The notes beneath the pieces were generated by a model, which was not told the DNA's origin, searched no databases, and was given only the letters and a program-made list of their open reading frames with translations. A stretch of 64,000 nucleotides of DNA from assembly GCF_001898575.1 (NCBI RefSeq), contig NZ_MKUD01000001.1, positions 490,448 through 554,447 on the forward strand. Reading direction: 5' to 3'. The position numbers were made by a program, and so were the translations under genes. Shown one piece after another: positions 7,454 to 16,473 of this stretch (positions are counted from its first letter, which is position 1; each line of letters opens with the position of its first letter). The DNA comes from Spirosoma sp. 48-14 (lineage in GTDB: Bacteria > Bacteroidota > Bacteroidia > Cytophagales > Spirosomataceae).

Positions 7454-8004
7454 GCCCCACCTTTTTCGCCACTCAGGCTGAATTTCGGGAATGGCTAGCC
7501 GACAACTACGATAAGCAGAAAGAGTTACTGGTTGGCTTTTATAAAGTCGGTTCGGGCAAACCCAGCATGACCTGGCCGGAGTCGGTCGATCAGGCGCTTT
7601 GTTTTGGCTGGATCGATGGCATCCGCAAATCATACGACGAAACCAGCTATACCATTCGGTTCACTCCCCGAAAATCGAGCAGTATCTGGAGTGCAGTCAA
7701 TATTCAGAAAGTTGAGGAGTTAACGCGCCAGGGATTGATGCAACCGGCAGGGCTGGCGGCCTTCGAGAAACGACAGGAACATAAGTCGAAAGTATATGCC
7801 TATGAACAAGCCGAAGTCGGTTTCTCGGCCGAGTTTGAGCAGGCATTCAGGGCGCAGGAGAAATCCTGGGCATTTTTCAAAAAACAGGCCAACTGGTACC
7901 GTAAAGTGATGATAAACTGGGTTATGTCGGCCAAACAACCCGCCACCCGCCAAAATCGGCTCGACAAGCTAATCGCCTATAGCGCCGAAGGGAAACGAAT
8001 TTAA
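7450..8004 (+). CDS. YdeI/OmpD-associated family protein
   Basis: A 184-aa member of the YdeI (bacteriocin-protection) family, recognised by FGWIDGIRKSYDETSYTIRFTPRKSSSIWSA-type core (about residues 55-85, with the invariant CFGWIDG and TPR-x(2)-S-x(2)-WS) and the C-terminal basic helix with W-x(3)-M-x-N-W-x-x-S-A-K (about 149-164). Family members are small cytoplasmic proteins linked in Salmonella and E. coli to stress and antimicrobial peptide resistance; the biochemical activity is not established. It overlaps the upstream flavin-protein gene by 4 nt. Confidence 0.85.
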   Translation: MSPTFFATQAEFREWLADNYDKQKELLVGFYKVGSGKPSMTWPESVDQALCFGWIDGIRKSYDETSYTIRFTPRKSSSIWSAVNIQKVEELTRQGLMQPAGLAAFEKRQEHKSKVYAYEQAEVGFSAEFEQAFRAQEKSWAFFKKQANWYRKVMINWVMSAKQPATRQNRLDKLIAYSAEGKRI

Positions 8005-8116
8005 ACATAACGAGTTTAGGGTCAGGCAACCTTTCCTGATGCTCAATCGTATTGGCCGAAAAAAACCGTATATTCGGTACCCGTTTTCCTAACCTGATTA
8101 GCGTATTGTAAACGTT

Positions 8117-9643
8117 ATGCTGAGCGGATTACTCCGAACCTCTATCTGGCTTGTTCTCTGCTTGCCTGGCATGGCTATTGGCCAGAATCTGGTTCGGAAT
8201 GGCAGTTTTGAAACCTTTCGGGATTGTCCTCATCACGACAACCAACTGGAGGAAGCTGTTCCCTGGTACAACCCCAACAAAGCCACCCCCGATTTCTACC
8301 ATCACTGCTTCGACTTTGGCCAGTTGATACTTCCCCCGCATTCGGGTAATGGGGTCGCACATTTGTTTTTCGACGTCGATTGGGCCGAATACCTGGGTAT
8401 TGAACTGACGGAGCCGCTTACAGCCAATCAATGCTACTATTTCGAGATGTACATCGCAACCAACACCCCCGGCAAGGTCATTCCCGAAACCGTTGGCGCG
8501 TACGTATCCAGCCAGCCGATCAGCGGAACCACAACAGGCATGCTGAAAGCGCGACCGCAAGTGCTCGACCATATCCCCAGAAATAGCATGGGGAATCTGC
8601 AATGGCAGCGGGTTTCAGGAGTGATCAATGCCGACGGGGGCGAACGCTACCTGACCATTGGCAGTTTTGTGACCCTACCCGGTTTTCTAGGCTATTATTA
8701 CCTGTTTGTCGATGATGTATCACTGGTGCAAATCAAGCTCGATCTGGGTCGGGACAGTACCCTGTGCAGCCGGAAAGATACCTACCAACTCGACGCGACT
8801 ACGCCGGGCGCTATCGACTATCGCTGGCAGGATGGCAGCACGAAACCAACCTTTCTGGTTACCAAGCCTGGCAAATACGCGGTTACAGCCGTTACGGCCT
8901 GCCGAACCTTAAAAGATTCCATCACCATCAATTACGCGCTTGATTTCGACCTGGGTAACGACACAACGCTCTGTAATGCACAAACCCTGAGCCTGAAAGT
9001 GCCTTACGATTCGGCTTCGACGTATCGTTGGCAGGACGGTTCCAACCAAACGACGTTTACAGTCAAACAGGAGGGCACATACACCATTCGGGTCGAAAAG
9101 GCTCAATGCGTAGCCACAGATACCATTCGCGTGCGATTCATACGCCCTCCTACCCTCGACTTAGGCCCCGATACCGAACTCTGTGGTGCTCAGACCTTCA
9201 CGATCAAGCCCACTGTAACAGACGGAACATTTAGCTGGTTCGACGGTTTTGAAGCCGCCAACCGTACCGTGTCGGCTTCAGGTGTGTATTGGGGGCGTGT
9301 AAAAAACGATTGTGCCACCGTGACTGACTCCATCGAGATTGATTATGGTGCCTGCGACTGTTTATTATATGCTCCTAATAGCTTCTCCCCCAATGGCGAT
9401 GGCCAAAACGATGTGTTTCTGGCATACGGCTGTGGCGATATTACCATTACCTCATTGGCGATTTATAGCCGCTGGGGCGAAGTTATTTTTAAAACGGATC
9501 AGGCTCCTTTTCAATGGGACGGCTACTACCGGGGTGACGTTTGTGAGATCGGGGTTTACGCCTGGCATGTTACTTACCGATTGAAAAGCAGACAAAAAGT
9601 TAAATATTTGCAGGAACATGGCTCTCTAAGTCTGATTCGGTGA
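8117..9643 (+). CDS. Secreted protein with gliding motility-associated C-terminal domain
   Basis: A 508-aa exported protein. A signal peptide (residues about 1-22, ending at GQN) precedes an N-terminal jelly-roll-like domain beginning NLVRNGSFE, typical of carbohydrate-binding modules. Two or three repeats with the pattern DLG-x-DTTLC...Y-x-WQDGS...G-x-Y-x-V (about 212-395) are Ig/PKD-like. The last ~90 residues contain YAPNSFSPNGDGQNDVF and IYSRWGEVIF plus WDGYYRG, the gliding motility-associated (CHU_C, type B) sorting domain exported by the type IX system. Predicted surface-bound or secreted adhesin-like protein. It ends 11 nt before the Dlt-like operon but is probably functionally separate. 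Confidence 0.9.
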   Translation: MLSGLLRTSIWLVLCLPGMAIGQNLVRNGSFETFRDCPHHDNQLEEAVPWYNPNKATPDFYHHCFDFGQLILPPHSGNGVAHLFFDVDWAEYLGIELTEPLTANQCYYFEMYIATNTPGKVIPETVGAYVSSQPISGTTTGMLKARPQVLDHIPRNSMGNLQWQRVSGVINADGGERYLTIGSFVTLPGFLGYYYLFVDDVSLVQIKLDLGRDSTLCSRKDTYQLDATTPGAIDYRWQDGSTKPTFLVTKPGKYAVTAVTACRTLKDSITINYALDFDLGNDTTLCNAQTLSLKVPYDSASTYRWQDGSNQTTFTVKQEGTYTIRVEKAQCVATDTIRVRFIRPPTLDLGPDTELCGAQTFTIKPTVTDGTFSWFDGFEAANRTVSASGVYWGRVKNDCATVTDSIEIDYGACDCLLYAPNSFSPNGDGQNDVFLAYGCGDITITSLAIYSRWGEVIFKTDQAPFQWDGYYRGDVCEIGVYAWHVTYRLKSRQKVKYLQEHGSLSLIR

Positions 9644-9654
9644 GCCATTCCTAG

Positions 9655-12330
9655 ATGGTTAAGCAAGATCTACACCAGTACGAAGAATTTGTTCGCCGTA
9701 AAAGCCGTCGTCCTTTAGTGGATGCGTACAGTGCCTTTCAGCCGTTCAATGAAGCCACAAAGGCCTTTTATCCATTCATTCACTTAGTAAAGGAGCGAAT
9801 AAAACCCGGTGATGTCATTCTGAATCTTTGGGACCGATCGGGGTGGTTTACCTCCTTGCTGTCAGGCTTGTTTCCAGCCCAGAAAATCCTGACTATCTGG
9901 GAAGGCGACCGCGACGTGTTGGGCTACAAAGGCTATGCATTCTGGTTTTCAGGCCCCGAAGCCCCCACAAACGTAGAGGTTCTCTTCCACGATTTACATA
10001 CTCCTATTCCATTACCCGACCATAGCGCTGCACTGGTTGTGGGTATGGATGTGTTACATCGACACGAGTTAGCTGGCTTTCTGGGTGAATTAACGCGTAT
10101 CCTACAGGACGATGGTGCCATGATTTTCCCGCATGTCCATTTAGCCAACGCGGAACCGGTGCCCTATTTCAAACGGGGTGGACATTTACGGACGGGACAT
10201 ACTTATGAAGAACTGATTGCACAAGTCAGCCAGATTGGCAACCGCCGAACGTTCATTTTTTCGGAGCCTGATCTATTCACGTTCAATCGAACAGCTTCAG
10301 CCGATACTTGCCTATCCTTGCAAAGTACACCTGACACGACAGCCTATAATGCACTGATCGCTGTATTACCAGAAGCCTGGATTGGTAGCTCCCTTACCCC
10401 TTTTCGATTTCACGAAGACCCTGATTGGGCAAACGGTCGGATTTTGGTAAATCCTATGGTTTGCCTGAACTATACCTCGGGTCTTGTGCAATGTCGACCC
10501 GACCACCTCTCCGGTATTGTCGGTCATCTGCTGGAACGCCATCCGGTCTATCATGAAGTGATTCAGGCGTCCGATGGTTATGTACTTTCTGAACGGGCCT
10601 TACAATTGTTGTATTGGGCATCCCGCCAATTGACCGTTGCGGATATGGCGGCTCGGCTAGATGAGTCTCTCGATCAACTACGCCCAGTTGTTGAGGAGTT
10701 AGCGAAACGGGATCTGATCCTGTTGGCCCCCGTTAGCGGGTCAGGCGCACGACTGCAACAGTATCTCAGCTTCCAGACCTATGAACTACCCTATCCTGAA
10801 CAAACGCTCTCCTGGCTTTGGCAACGAGCGGTCAGCCTACATGGTGATCGGCCTGCTTTAGTTAATCTGGACGACGATAGTGCATTTAGTTATGCCGAAG
10901 CCGATCAGATAATCAGCCAGATACGAAATCAACTCCAAAATGACGGGCTTAAATCTGGCGACCGCGTACTACTGGTTGCTCCCTTACATATCGAGGGCGT
11001 GCTACTAAGCTGGGCTTGCTGGCAATTGGGTTTGATTATCGTTCCGGTCGGTCAGGAAATTACAGATTTGGCCCTGACCACCATTATCGATTCGGTTCAG
11101 CCTTCGCTTGTGATAACTACGGCCGATACACCATTTTTTAATAGTAGCACACAGCCCGTCATTTGGCTGGACACCGATTCTGCCACCGAACTCCCCCCAA
11201 CAGCCCAATGGTTTGCCGACTGGATTACTCAGGAAAATACTGAATCGGAACCTGTCACATGCACGTCGGAGACGATCGCAGCCATTCTGTTCACGTCAGG
11301 ATCAACGGGTCAGCCTAAGGGCGTTCCGCTGACCCATGGGCAACTTTACCGGAGTGGTCGACTCATAACCGAGACCTTCCTTTGGGATAAAGCAGATCGG
11401 TTTTTGGCCACGGGCAATCTCGATGCCATGAGCGGCCTTCGGCATGCGACCAGTGCTCCCGCCGAAATCGGAGCCGCTGTCGTTATTCCAACGGCTGCAC
11501 AACAGCAATCGGGAGCCGGTTTAGCGGAAGCCATTGCAGCAGGGCAGGCCACCCTACTGGCTACCAACCCGTCTTTATTGCGGCAATGGTTGCATTATAA
11601 CAAGCGAGTAGTAACGAATTTACGCTCACTTCGGCTCGTGATGAGCACAGGAAGCCCCCTGTCAATAGATTTACGTCAGGCCTTTCACCAGGCTTTTCAT
11701 CTGCCTATCCTTAACTACTACGGCTTAACCGAAACGGCTGGTATCTGTCTGGCTGAACGACCAGGCCAGGCCCAACTAAATCAGGATACCATTGGCTGGC
11801 CAGTTGGCTGTCTGGTACAAATCGTTGATGAGCAGCATCGGCCCGTCCCTACTGGACAGGTTGGAGAGCTACGCGTTTACAGCGAAAACAACATGGCTGG
11901 CAGCTACATCGGTGCTTCTACGGATTCACCGAATACAGATGGCTGGCTCTATACCGGCGATCTGGCCGTTGTTAATCCGACTGGAAGCCTCACCCTTTGC
12001 GGCCGACGGAGTGACCGCATCAAAAACGCTCACAGCGAGATCGTATATCTGTCGGAGGTGGAAGCTCAATTAATCAATCATCCAGCGATTAGTGATGCCG
12101 CCATATGCTCGTATGTACGATACGATACCGAATCCATGGCCGCTTTTGTAACGATTAAACCGACCTGGCCAGCCGACGACAACCTGATTACCGATGTATC
12201 GAACTTTCTGCGAGACCGTGTCGGATCTCGTAAATTGCCAACGATTTTCAAAGTTCTGGACACCTTACCCCGAACGGCTGGTGGGAAAGTTTCCAAACAA
12301 ACCTTACTTAGCTTACTCCACCTGGAATGA
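9655..12330 (+). CDS. Methyltransferase-like / AMP-dependent ligase fusion protein
   Basis: An 891-aa two-part protein. Residues about 40-200 have a class I methyltransferase fold pattern (ILNLWDRSGWFTSLL, then TIWEGDRD and ALVVGMDVLHRHELAGFL), but the glycine-rich SAM motif is degenerate. Residues 300-370 resemble a winged helix. Residues about 380-891 form an ANL adenylation domain: T547-SGSTGQPKG for the P-loop, YYGLTETAG near 690, YTGDLA near 766 and the catalytic GGKVSK lysine near 879. No carrier domain. It would activate a carboxylic or amino acid as an acyl-AMP. The next gene overlaps by 4 nt and does have a carrier domain. First gene of the Dlt-like operon; the acid activated cannot be read from the sequence. 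Confidence 0.85.
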   Translation: MVKQDLHQYEEFVRRKSRRPLVDAYSAFQPFNEATKAFYPFIHLVKERIKPGDVILNLWDRSGWFTSLLSGLFPAQKILTIWEGDRDVLGYKGYAFWFSGPEAPTNVEVLFHDLHTPIPLPDHSAALVVGMDVLHRHELAGFLGELTRILQDDGAMIFPHVHLANAEPVPYFKRGGHLRTGHTYEELIAQVSQIGNRRTFIFSEPDLFTFNRTASADTCLSLQSTPDTTAYNALIAVLPEAWIGSSLTPFRFHEDPDWANGRILVNPMVCLNYTSGLVQCRPDHLSGIVGHLLERHPVYHEVIQASDGYVLSERALQLLYWASRQLTVADMAARLDESLDQLRPVVEELAKRDLILLAPVSGSGARLQQYLSFQTYELPYPEQTLSWLWQRAVSLHGDRPALVNLDDDSAFSYAEADQIISQIRNQLQNDGLKSGDRVLLVAPLHIEGVLLSWACWQLGLIIVPVGQEITDLALTTIIDSVQPSLVITTADTPFFNSSTQPVIWLDTDSATELPPTAQWFADWITQENTESEPVTCTSETIAAILFTSGSTGQPKGVPLTHGQLYRSGRLITETFLWDKADRFLATGNLDAMSGLRHATSAPAEIGAAVVIPTAAQQQSGAGLAEAIAAGQATLLATNPSLLRQWLHYNKRVVTNLRSLRLVMSTGSPLSIDLRQAFHQAFHLPILNYYGLTETAGICLAERPGQAQLNQDTIGWPVGCLVQIVDEQHRPVPTGQVGELRVYSENNMAGSYIGASTDSPNTDGWLYTGDLAVVNPTGSLTLCGRRSDRIKNAHSEIVYLSEVEAQLINHPAISDAAICSYVRYDTESMAAFVTIKPTWPADDNLITDVSNFLRDRVGSRKLPTIFKVLDTLPRTAGGKVSKQTLLSLLHLE

Positions 12331-14180
12331 CCACACCGTCCTCGTATACCAACGCCACAACCTTGTTCGAACGACTCAATGCTCCGTCCAACGCAAACGC
12401 TTTATTTGTTGAAACAGCCAGTCAACGGATCACGTATGCCCAATTGAGCGAACGAATTCGTAAAGCAGCTACTTTGTTCGGGCAATATGGACTGGTTGAG
12501 GGTGATCGAATTGTTGTATCGATTGCCGATGAACAGGAAACTATCCTGACCTTTCTATCGCTCCTGGCCAACGGCTTAACTGCCATTTTGCTGGATCCAG
12601 ATACCAAAACCAGTCGTACGGAATCCATACTCCAGATGGCGCAGCCTAAAGGAGTGATTGCCGATGCCGTTTTTTTTGAACAGTTCCCTGGAGCAAACGC
12701 CTATTCCATGGCCCTATCGGTGAAACCGGAACAGCTACAAAAAGGCCAGCTTTTTCGGAAACTATTGGGCAAATCAGCCCCAGTTACCAATACAAACGCC
12801 TACCCGGCTCTACTCCAGTCACTACCTGTCGGTACATTACCTACTCGGATTGATCCAGGCACGGTAGCGTATATTCTCTTTACATCGGGCACAACCTCCG
12901 ACATGAAAGGCGTACAAATTACGCATCGGGGTTTATTTAGTCATTTGCAGACACTCAGCCAGGTGTATGGTCTAACTGGCGAATCACGCTTGTTAAACAA
13001 TTTACTGCTCTACCATGCCGACGGCATCATACAAGGGCCGGTTCTGGCGGCATACACGGCATCGGTATGCGTTCGTCCATTCGGCTTCGAAATCAACCGG
13101 ATTGGTGAGTTGCTCGATTCCATTTACAAGTATCGGATTACCCATTTTATAGCCGTCCCGACGATGCTGGCCCTGATTCAACGGTTTGCCGATGGCTATG
13201 AGGATAGTTTCCAGACCAGCGACTTCCAGTTTATTATCTCGGTCTCCTCGCATCTGGAAGAATCTCTTTGGCGGGCTTTCTCCGAGCGGTATGGTGTTCG
13301 AATCGTTAATGTGTATGGCCTGACCGAGACCGTAGCCGGAGGGCTATTCAGCGGCCCATCCGACGACAGTTATCAGATTGGCACCGTAGGCAAACCCGTC
13401 GATATGGACGCCCGTATTGTTAACGAAGCTGGCCAGGAAGTGCCCGATGGCGAAGCCGGTGAGCTACTTCTTCGCGGTAGCAATATCATGAAAGGTTACC
13501 TGCACAACGAAGCCGCCACAGTAGCCGTACTGCAACAGGGCTGGCTGCACACGGGTGATATAGCCATCCGTACAACCGACGGCTTCTATCGAATTACGGG
13601 TCGCCTGAAAAATATCATTGTGTCGGGAGGGGTCAATATCCATCCTGAGGAAGTGACTGAAATAATCAATACCCATCCCGACGTTGTGGAAAGCGTGAGT
13701 TTTGGTATTGCCGATGACGTTTTTGGGGAACGCCTGATTAGCTGCGTAGTCCTTAAACCAGATAGTGCACTCAACGAATTGGGCTTAACTGCCTTTTGTC
13801 GGGAACACCTGGAAGAACGAAAGATCCCTAGCGCTATTTTTCTATTCGATGATCTGCCGAAAGGTCTGTCGGGAAAAGTTCAGCTCAACGTAATGCGCGA
13901 TCGAATTCGCCAACTCGATAATCAGGCAGCTTCTACAACCCTTGATTATACAAAACTGGTACTGGAAGCGGCATCACAGGCGTTTAAAGTGCCCGTATCA
14001 GCGCTCAAACCAACCGATACCTCCCGAACCATTGCGGGTTGGGATTCAATGGCCCACCTCGATTTTGTAATCCGGCTCGAAAAAGCACTGGGTTTAGAGT
14101 TCGACACAGCCGAAATTATGGTGATGAACAGTCTACAAAATGCCGAATCCATTGCCCGTCAAAAAAACAGTTCCCGCTAA
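12327..14180 (+). CDS. AMP-dependent ligase with C-terminal acyl carrier domain (DltA-DltC-like)
   Basis: A 617-aa fusion of an ANL adenylation domain (residues about 1-515) and an acyl carrier domain (about 530-617). Motifs: P-loop T186-SGTTSDMKG, VYGLTETVAG, HTGDIA, GRLKNIIVSGG and SGKVQ with the catalytic lysine. The carrier has GWDSMAHLDF, where S574 would take the phosphopantetheine arm. This corresponds to DltA and DltC joined: an acid is adenylated and loaded onto the carrier for use by the membrane acyltransferase. It overlaps the previous gene by 4 nt and is followed by SGNH and MBOAT genes. The substrate is not known; D-alanine would be the Dlt precedent, but the second adenylation enzyme suggests something else. 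Confidence 0.88.
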   Translation: MTTPSSYTNATTLFERLNAPSNANALFVETASQRITYAQLSERIRKAATLFGQYGLVEGDRIVVSIADEQETILTFLSLLANGLTAILLDPDTKTSRTESILQMAQPKGVIADAVFFEQFPGANAYSMALSVKPEQLQKGQLFRKLLGKSAPVTNTNAYPALLQSLPVGTLPTRIDPGTVAYILFTSGTTSDMKGVQITHRGLFSHLQTLSQVYGLTGESRLLNNLLLYHADGIIQGPVLAAYTASVCVRPFGFEINRIGELLDSIYKYRITHFIAVPTMLALIQRFADGYEDSFQTSDFQFIISVSSHLEESLWRAFSERYGVRIVNVYGLTETVAGGLFSGPSDDSYQIGTVGKPVDMDARIVNEAGQEVPDGEAGELLLRGSNIMKGYLHNEAATVAVLQQGWLHTGDIAIRTTDGFYRITGRLKNIIVSGGVNIHPEEVTEIINTHPDVVESVSFGIADDVFGERLISCVVLKPDSALNELGLTAFCREHLEERKIPSAIFLFDDLPKGLSGKVQLNVMRDRIRQLDNQAASTTLDYTKLVLEAASQAFKVPVSALKPTDTSRTIAGWDSMAHLDFVIRLEKALGLEFDTAEIMVMNSLQNAESIARQKNSSR

Positions 14181-14187
14181 TCGTCAA

Positions 14188-15105
14188 ATGCCTAGGGTAA
14201 CGCCACCTTTGTGGGTTTGGGGCCTTACTGGCGTTGGTGCCCTGATCGGCTTTGGTTTGTTGTATATAATGGCCAATCGGTCAGAAAAACAATTGAGCCA
14301 GCAATTGGCAACGGACGCCGAAACGGTACTACGCCGGGAGTGGGCTATGCGTTCGGACTCCGTCACTCGTGTAGTTGTTCTGGGCACGTCACTGGTAGAG
14401 TATGGTGTGGCAGATACAGGATTTTTCGAGAATCGTTGTGGCAAACGAATACGGGTTATAAAACTGTACCGAGAATCAGTAACTATCAATGCCTTCACTG
14501 AAGAGGCCCCGATCTTTAAAATCCTGGAACGCTACCCACCTGACATTCTATGCCTTGAGGAAAACCTGTTGGTATTCCGTCTACCTTATTCCCTTAATCC
14601 CATGCTTGAGGCCGTTAATCGACACCTGGTGCTACAGATAAAAGCTGTTAAAACTCAGCTTGGCTGGCGAGCAGCTGATCCTAAGCGAGGATTATTTCAA
14701 GGCTTCCCACGGGAGCAGCATGCGCTTAATCAGATGGATACGATAAACCTAGCGACTACCCTTGCTGAAATCAAAAAAAGAGAAGTACGCACACAAACCG
14801 AACTACCTGCTCTATATAACTCTCTCCAGCGGCTTCACCAACTTGGCACCCACCTTGTTTTATTGCATTTTCCACGACCAGCTATTTTAGAAGCAGCTAT
14901 TTATAGTAAAAGTCGGGCACCACAACTACGCGACCTGATGAACTATTACCATCAACGCTACCAACTGGATTACTGGCAATTTAATCGCCCCATGCCGTTT
15001 CGCTATTTTGCCGACCAAGCCCATCTAAATCACATTGGCAATCCCATTTATTCGGCCTGGCTAGCCGATAAAATCTGCCAGACAGCCGCACTTCCTCCAC
15101 GATGA
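14188..15105 (+). CDS. Membrane-anchored SGNH-like protein (DltD-like)
   Basis: A 305-aa protein with one N-terminal membrane helix (PLWVWGLTGVGALIGFGLLY) and a periplasmic domain. Block I is VVVLGTSLVEYG with Ser68 as candidate nucleophile; the C-terminal F-A-D-Q-A-H-L-N-H gives D276-x-x-H279, the D-x-x-H of SGNH/DltD proteins. Homologues work with an MBOAT protein to move acyl groups to envelope polymers. I chose ATG 14188, 7 nt after the upstream stop; ATG 14140 would add 16 residues and overlap by 41 nt. The stop overlaps the MBOAT start by 4 nt (ATGA). Overall similarity to DltD is by architecture and motif; the alternative is an AlgJ/AlgX-like acetyl-transfer protein. Confidence 0.75.
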   Translation: MPRVTPPLWVWGLTGVGALIGFGLLYIMANRSEKQLSQQLATDAETVLRREWAMRSDSVTRVVVLGTSLVEYGVADTGFFENRCGKRIRVIKLYRESVTINAFTEEAPIFKILERYPPDILCLEENLLVFRLPYSLNPMLEAVNRHLVLQIKAVKTQLGWRAADPKRGLFQGFPREQHALNQMDTINLATTLAEIKKREVRTQTELPALYNSLQRLHQLGTHLVLLHFPRPAILEAAIYSKSRAPQLRDLMNYYHQRYQLDYWQFNRPMPFRYFADQAHLNHIGNPIYSAWLADKICQTAALPPR

Positions 15106-16238
15106 CTGAACTTACCTGGATTATGGCGTTTTGTGCAGTAGGGCTAGTCCCAATGGGCTGGCTGCTTCCCAATCGCTGGCAGCTTCCGGCCGTATCAGCA
15201 CTTACGGCCGGGTTCATGCTGGTATTTTCCCCACTATCAGCGCTTAGTTTGCTCGTTACTGCCAGTTTGAGCTACGGATTGTTTCGAATCAACACCATGA
15301 CGCCTTCCTGGCGCGTTATCCTATCAATTAGCCAGTCGGTGATCGTCTGGATACTATTCAAATCAGAATGGCTCGTGCACCAGGGGTGGCAAACTTCCGT
15401 TGGTGTTCCACTGGGCTTATCCTACTATACGTTCCGGCAGATTCATTACGCCATTGAACGTTACAAACAGACCTTACCCGTTCATACGTTTGTCGACTAT
15501 TTAACCTATCTGTTCTTCCTACCTACACTCTTGATTGGCCCCATTAATCGGTTTCCCGACTTTTATCGGGATAGCCGTCGCCGACGTTGGGATTCAGCCT
15601 TGTTCTCGGCTGGACTGGAACGGGTTCTGTACGGTTATGCCAAGATTGTGATCATCGGAAATTTGCTGTTAACCGATAAGCTGGCCCAGTTCATCCATCA
15701 TCTACAAGCCCATCATCCATCGGTGGCTACGTATCTCTCCGTAATTCGGTTCGCCACAAATGCCTATGTCCAGTTTGCGGGTTTTTCGGATGTAGCCATC
15801 GGCCTCTCGTTGTTGATTGGGATTCGGGTGCCCGAAAACTTTCAGTCGCCATTTCTGGCTTCTAATCTGAATGAGTTCTGGAAACGATACCATATGTCAT
15901 TGTCTAGCTGGTGTCGAGACTATGTATTTACCCCCTTACTCAGCCTGACCCGACAGCCCGTACTGGCTACATTGGGGGCTATGCTCGTGCTGGGCCTGTG
16001 GCACGAATGGTCTAGTCGGTATCTGGTATGGGGGGCTTTGCAGGGGCTGGGTATTCTGATATGGCATCGTTTTAAACAGCCCTCCAGCGAAATTATTCTA
16101 CCGGCATGGCGCTCGAACATCGTTCATTGGCTGGGTGTTCTGCTAACATTCCATTATTTCTGCCTGACCTGTATCGTTATTCAGAAAACTTCCTGGCAGG
16201 CTGTCGGTCAAACCCTGACCCAACTTTTTCTCCTCTGA
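15102..16238 (+). CDS. MBOAT family O-acyltransferase (DltB/AlgI-like)
   Basis: A 378-aa polytopic membrane protein with about ten hydrophobic segments. It has the MBOAT signature: VGVPLGLSYYTFRQIHYAIE, the FWKRYHMSLSSWCRDYVF block (about residues 258-275) and the invariant catalytic H301 in LGLWHEWSS. MBOAT proteins of this clade take an acyl group from a carrier on the cytoplasmic side and pass it across the inner membrane. Here the partners are all adjacent: a carrier-bearing ligase, an SGNH protein and the 45-aa microprotein, with 4-nt overlap upstream and 4-nt gap downstream. This is the DltB position. Length is near that of DltB (about 400 aa) rather than AlgI (about 470-520). Confidence 0.9.
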   Translation: MTELTWIMAFCAVGLVPMGWLLPNRWQLPAVSALTAGFMLVFSPLSALSLLVTASLSYGLFRINTMTPSWRVILSISQSVIVWILFKSEWLVHQGWQTSVGVPLGLSYYTFRQIHYAIERYKQTLPVHTFVDYLTYLFFLPTLLIGPINRFPDFYRDSRRRRWDSALFSAGLERVLYGYAKIVIIGNLLLTDKLAQFIHHLQAHHPSVATYLSVIRFATNAYVQFAGFSDVAIGLSLLIGIRVPENFQSPFLASNLNEFWKRYHMSLSSWCRDYVFTPLLSLTRQPVLATLGAMLVLGLWHEWSSRYLVWGALQGLGILIWHRFKQPSSEIILPAWRSNIVHWLGVLLTFHYFCLTCIVIQKTSWQAVGQTLTQLFLL

Positions 16239-16242
16239 GGTT

Positions 16243-16380
16243 ATGTATCAGTTTTTACAAAAATATATGGGTCTAAAGGCAGCCGGAATTCTAACGGCCT
16301 TATGGTATCTGCTGCTGCTGTTTCTGATCTTCTACTATTATTTTCTGCCCTCAGGCCAGTTCCGCTATGCCAACTGGTAA
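16243..16380 (+). CDS. 45-aa DltX-like membrane microprotein
   Basis: A short frame with ATG 16243, 4 nt after the MBOAT stop. The 45-aa product has an amphipathic N-terminus (MYQFLQKYMGLKAAG), one membrane helix (LWYLLLLFLIFYYYF) and an outside tail PSGQFRYANW. This is the architecture of DltX: about 50 residues, one helix, and a C-terminal F-I-Y-N-E-F. The last six residues here, F-R-Y-A-N-W, keep Phe, Tyr and a terminal aromatic at the same places. In Gram-positive Dlt systems the DltX tyrosine has been proposed as the acyl relay between DltB and DltD. Too short for most gene callers. Identity is inferred from pattern and operon position; the coding frame itself is convincing. Confidence 0.72.
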   Translation: MYQFLQKYMGLKAAGILTALWYLLLLFLIFYYYFLPSGQFRYANW

Positions 16381-16473
16381 GCATCAAAGAATACTATTCA
16401 CAACGGTAGTTTATGGTTTTGGATAGCTTTTGAAGGCGAATACCCAACTTAGTAGAAAACCTATAAGGCACTC

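Noticed and set aside
14140..14187. Earlier start for the SGNH protein
   Set aside because: It would overlap the ligase-carrier gene by 41 nt and add a charged segment before the membrane helix; ATG 14188 fits the tight operon spacing, though it is not excluded.
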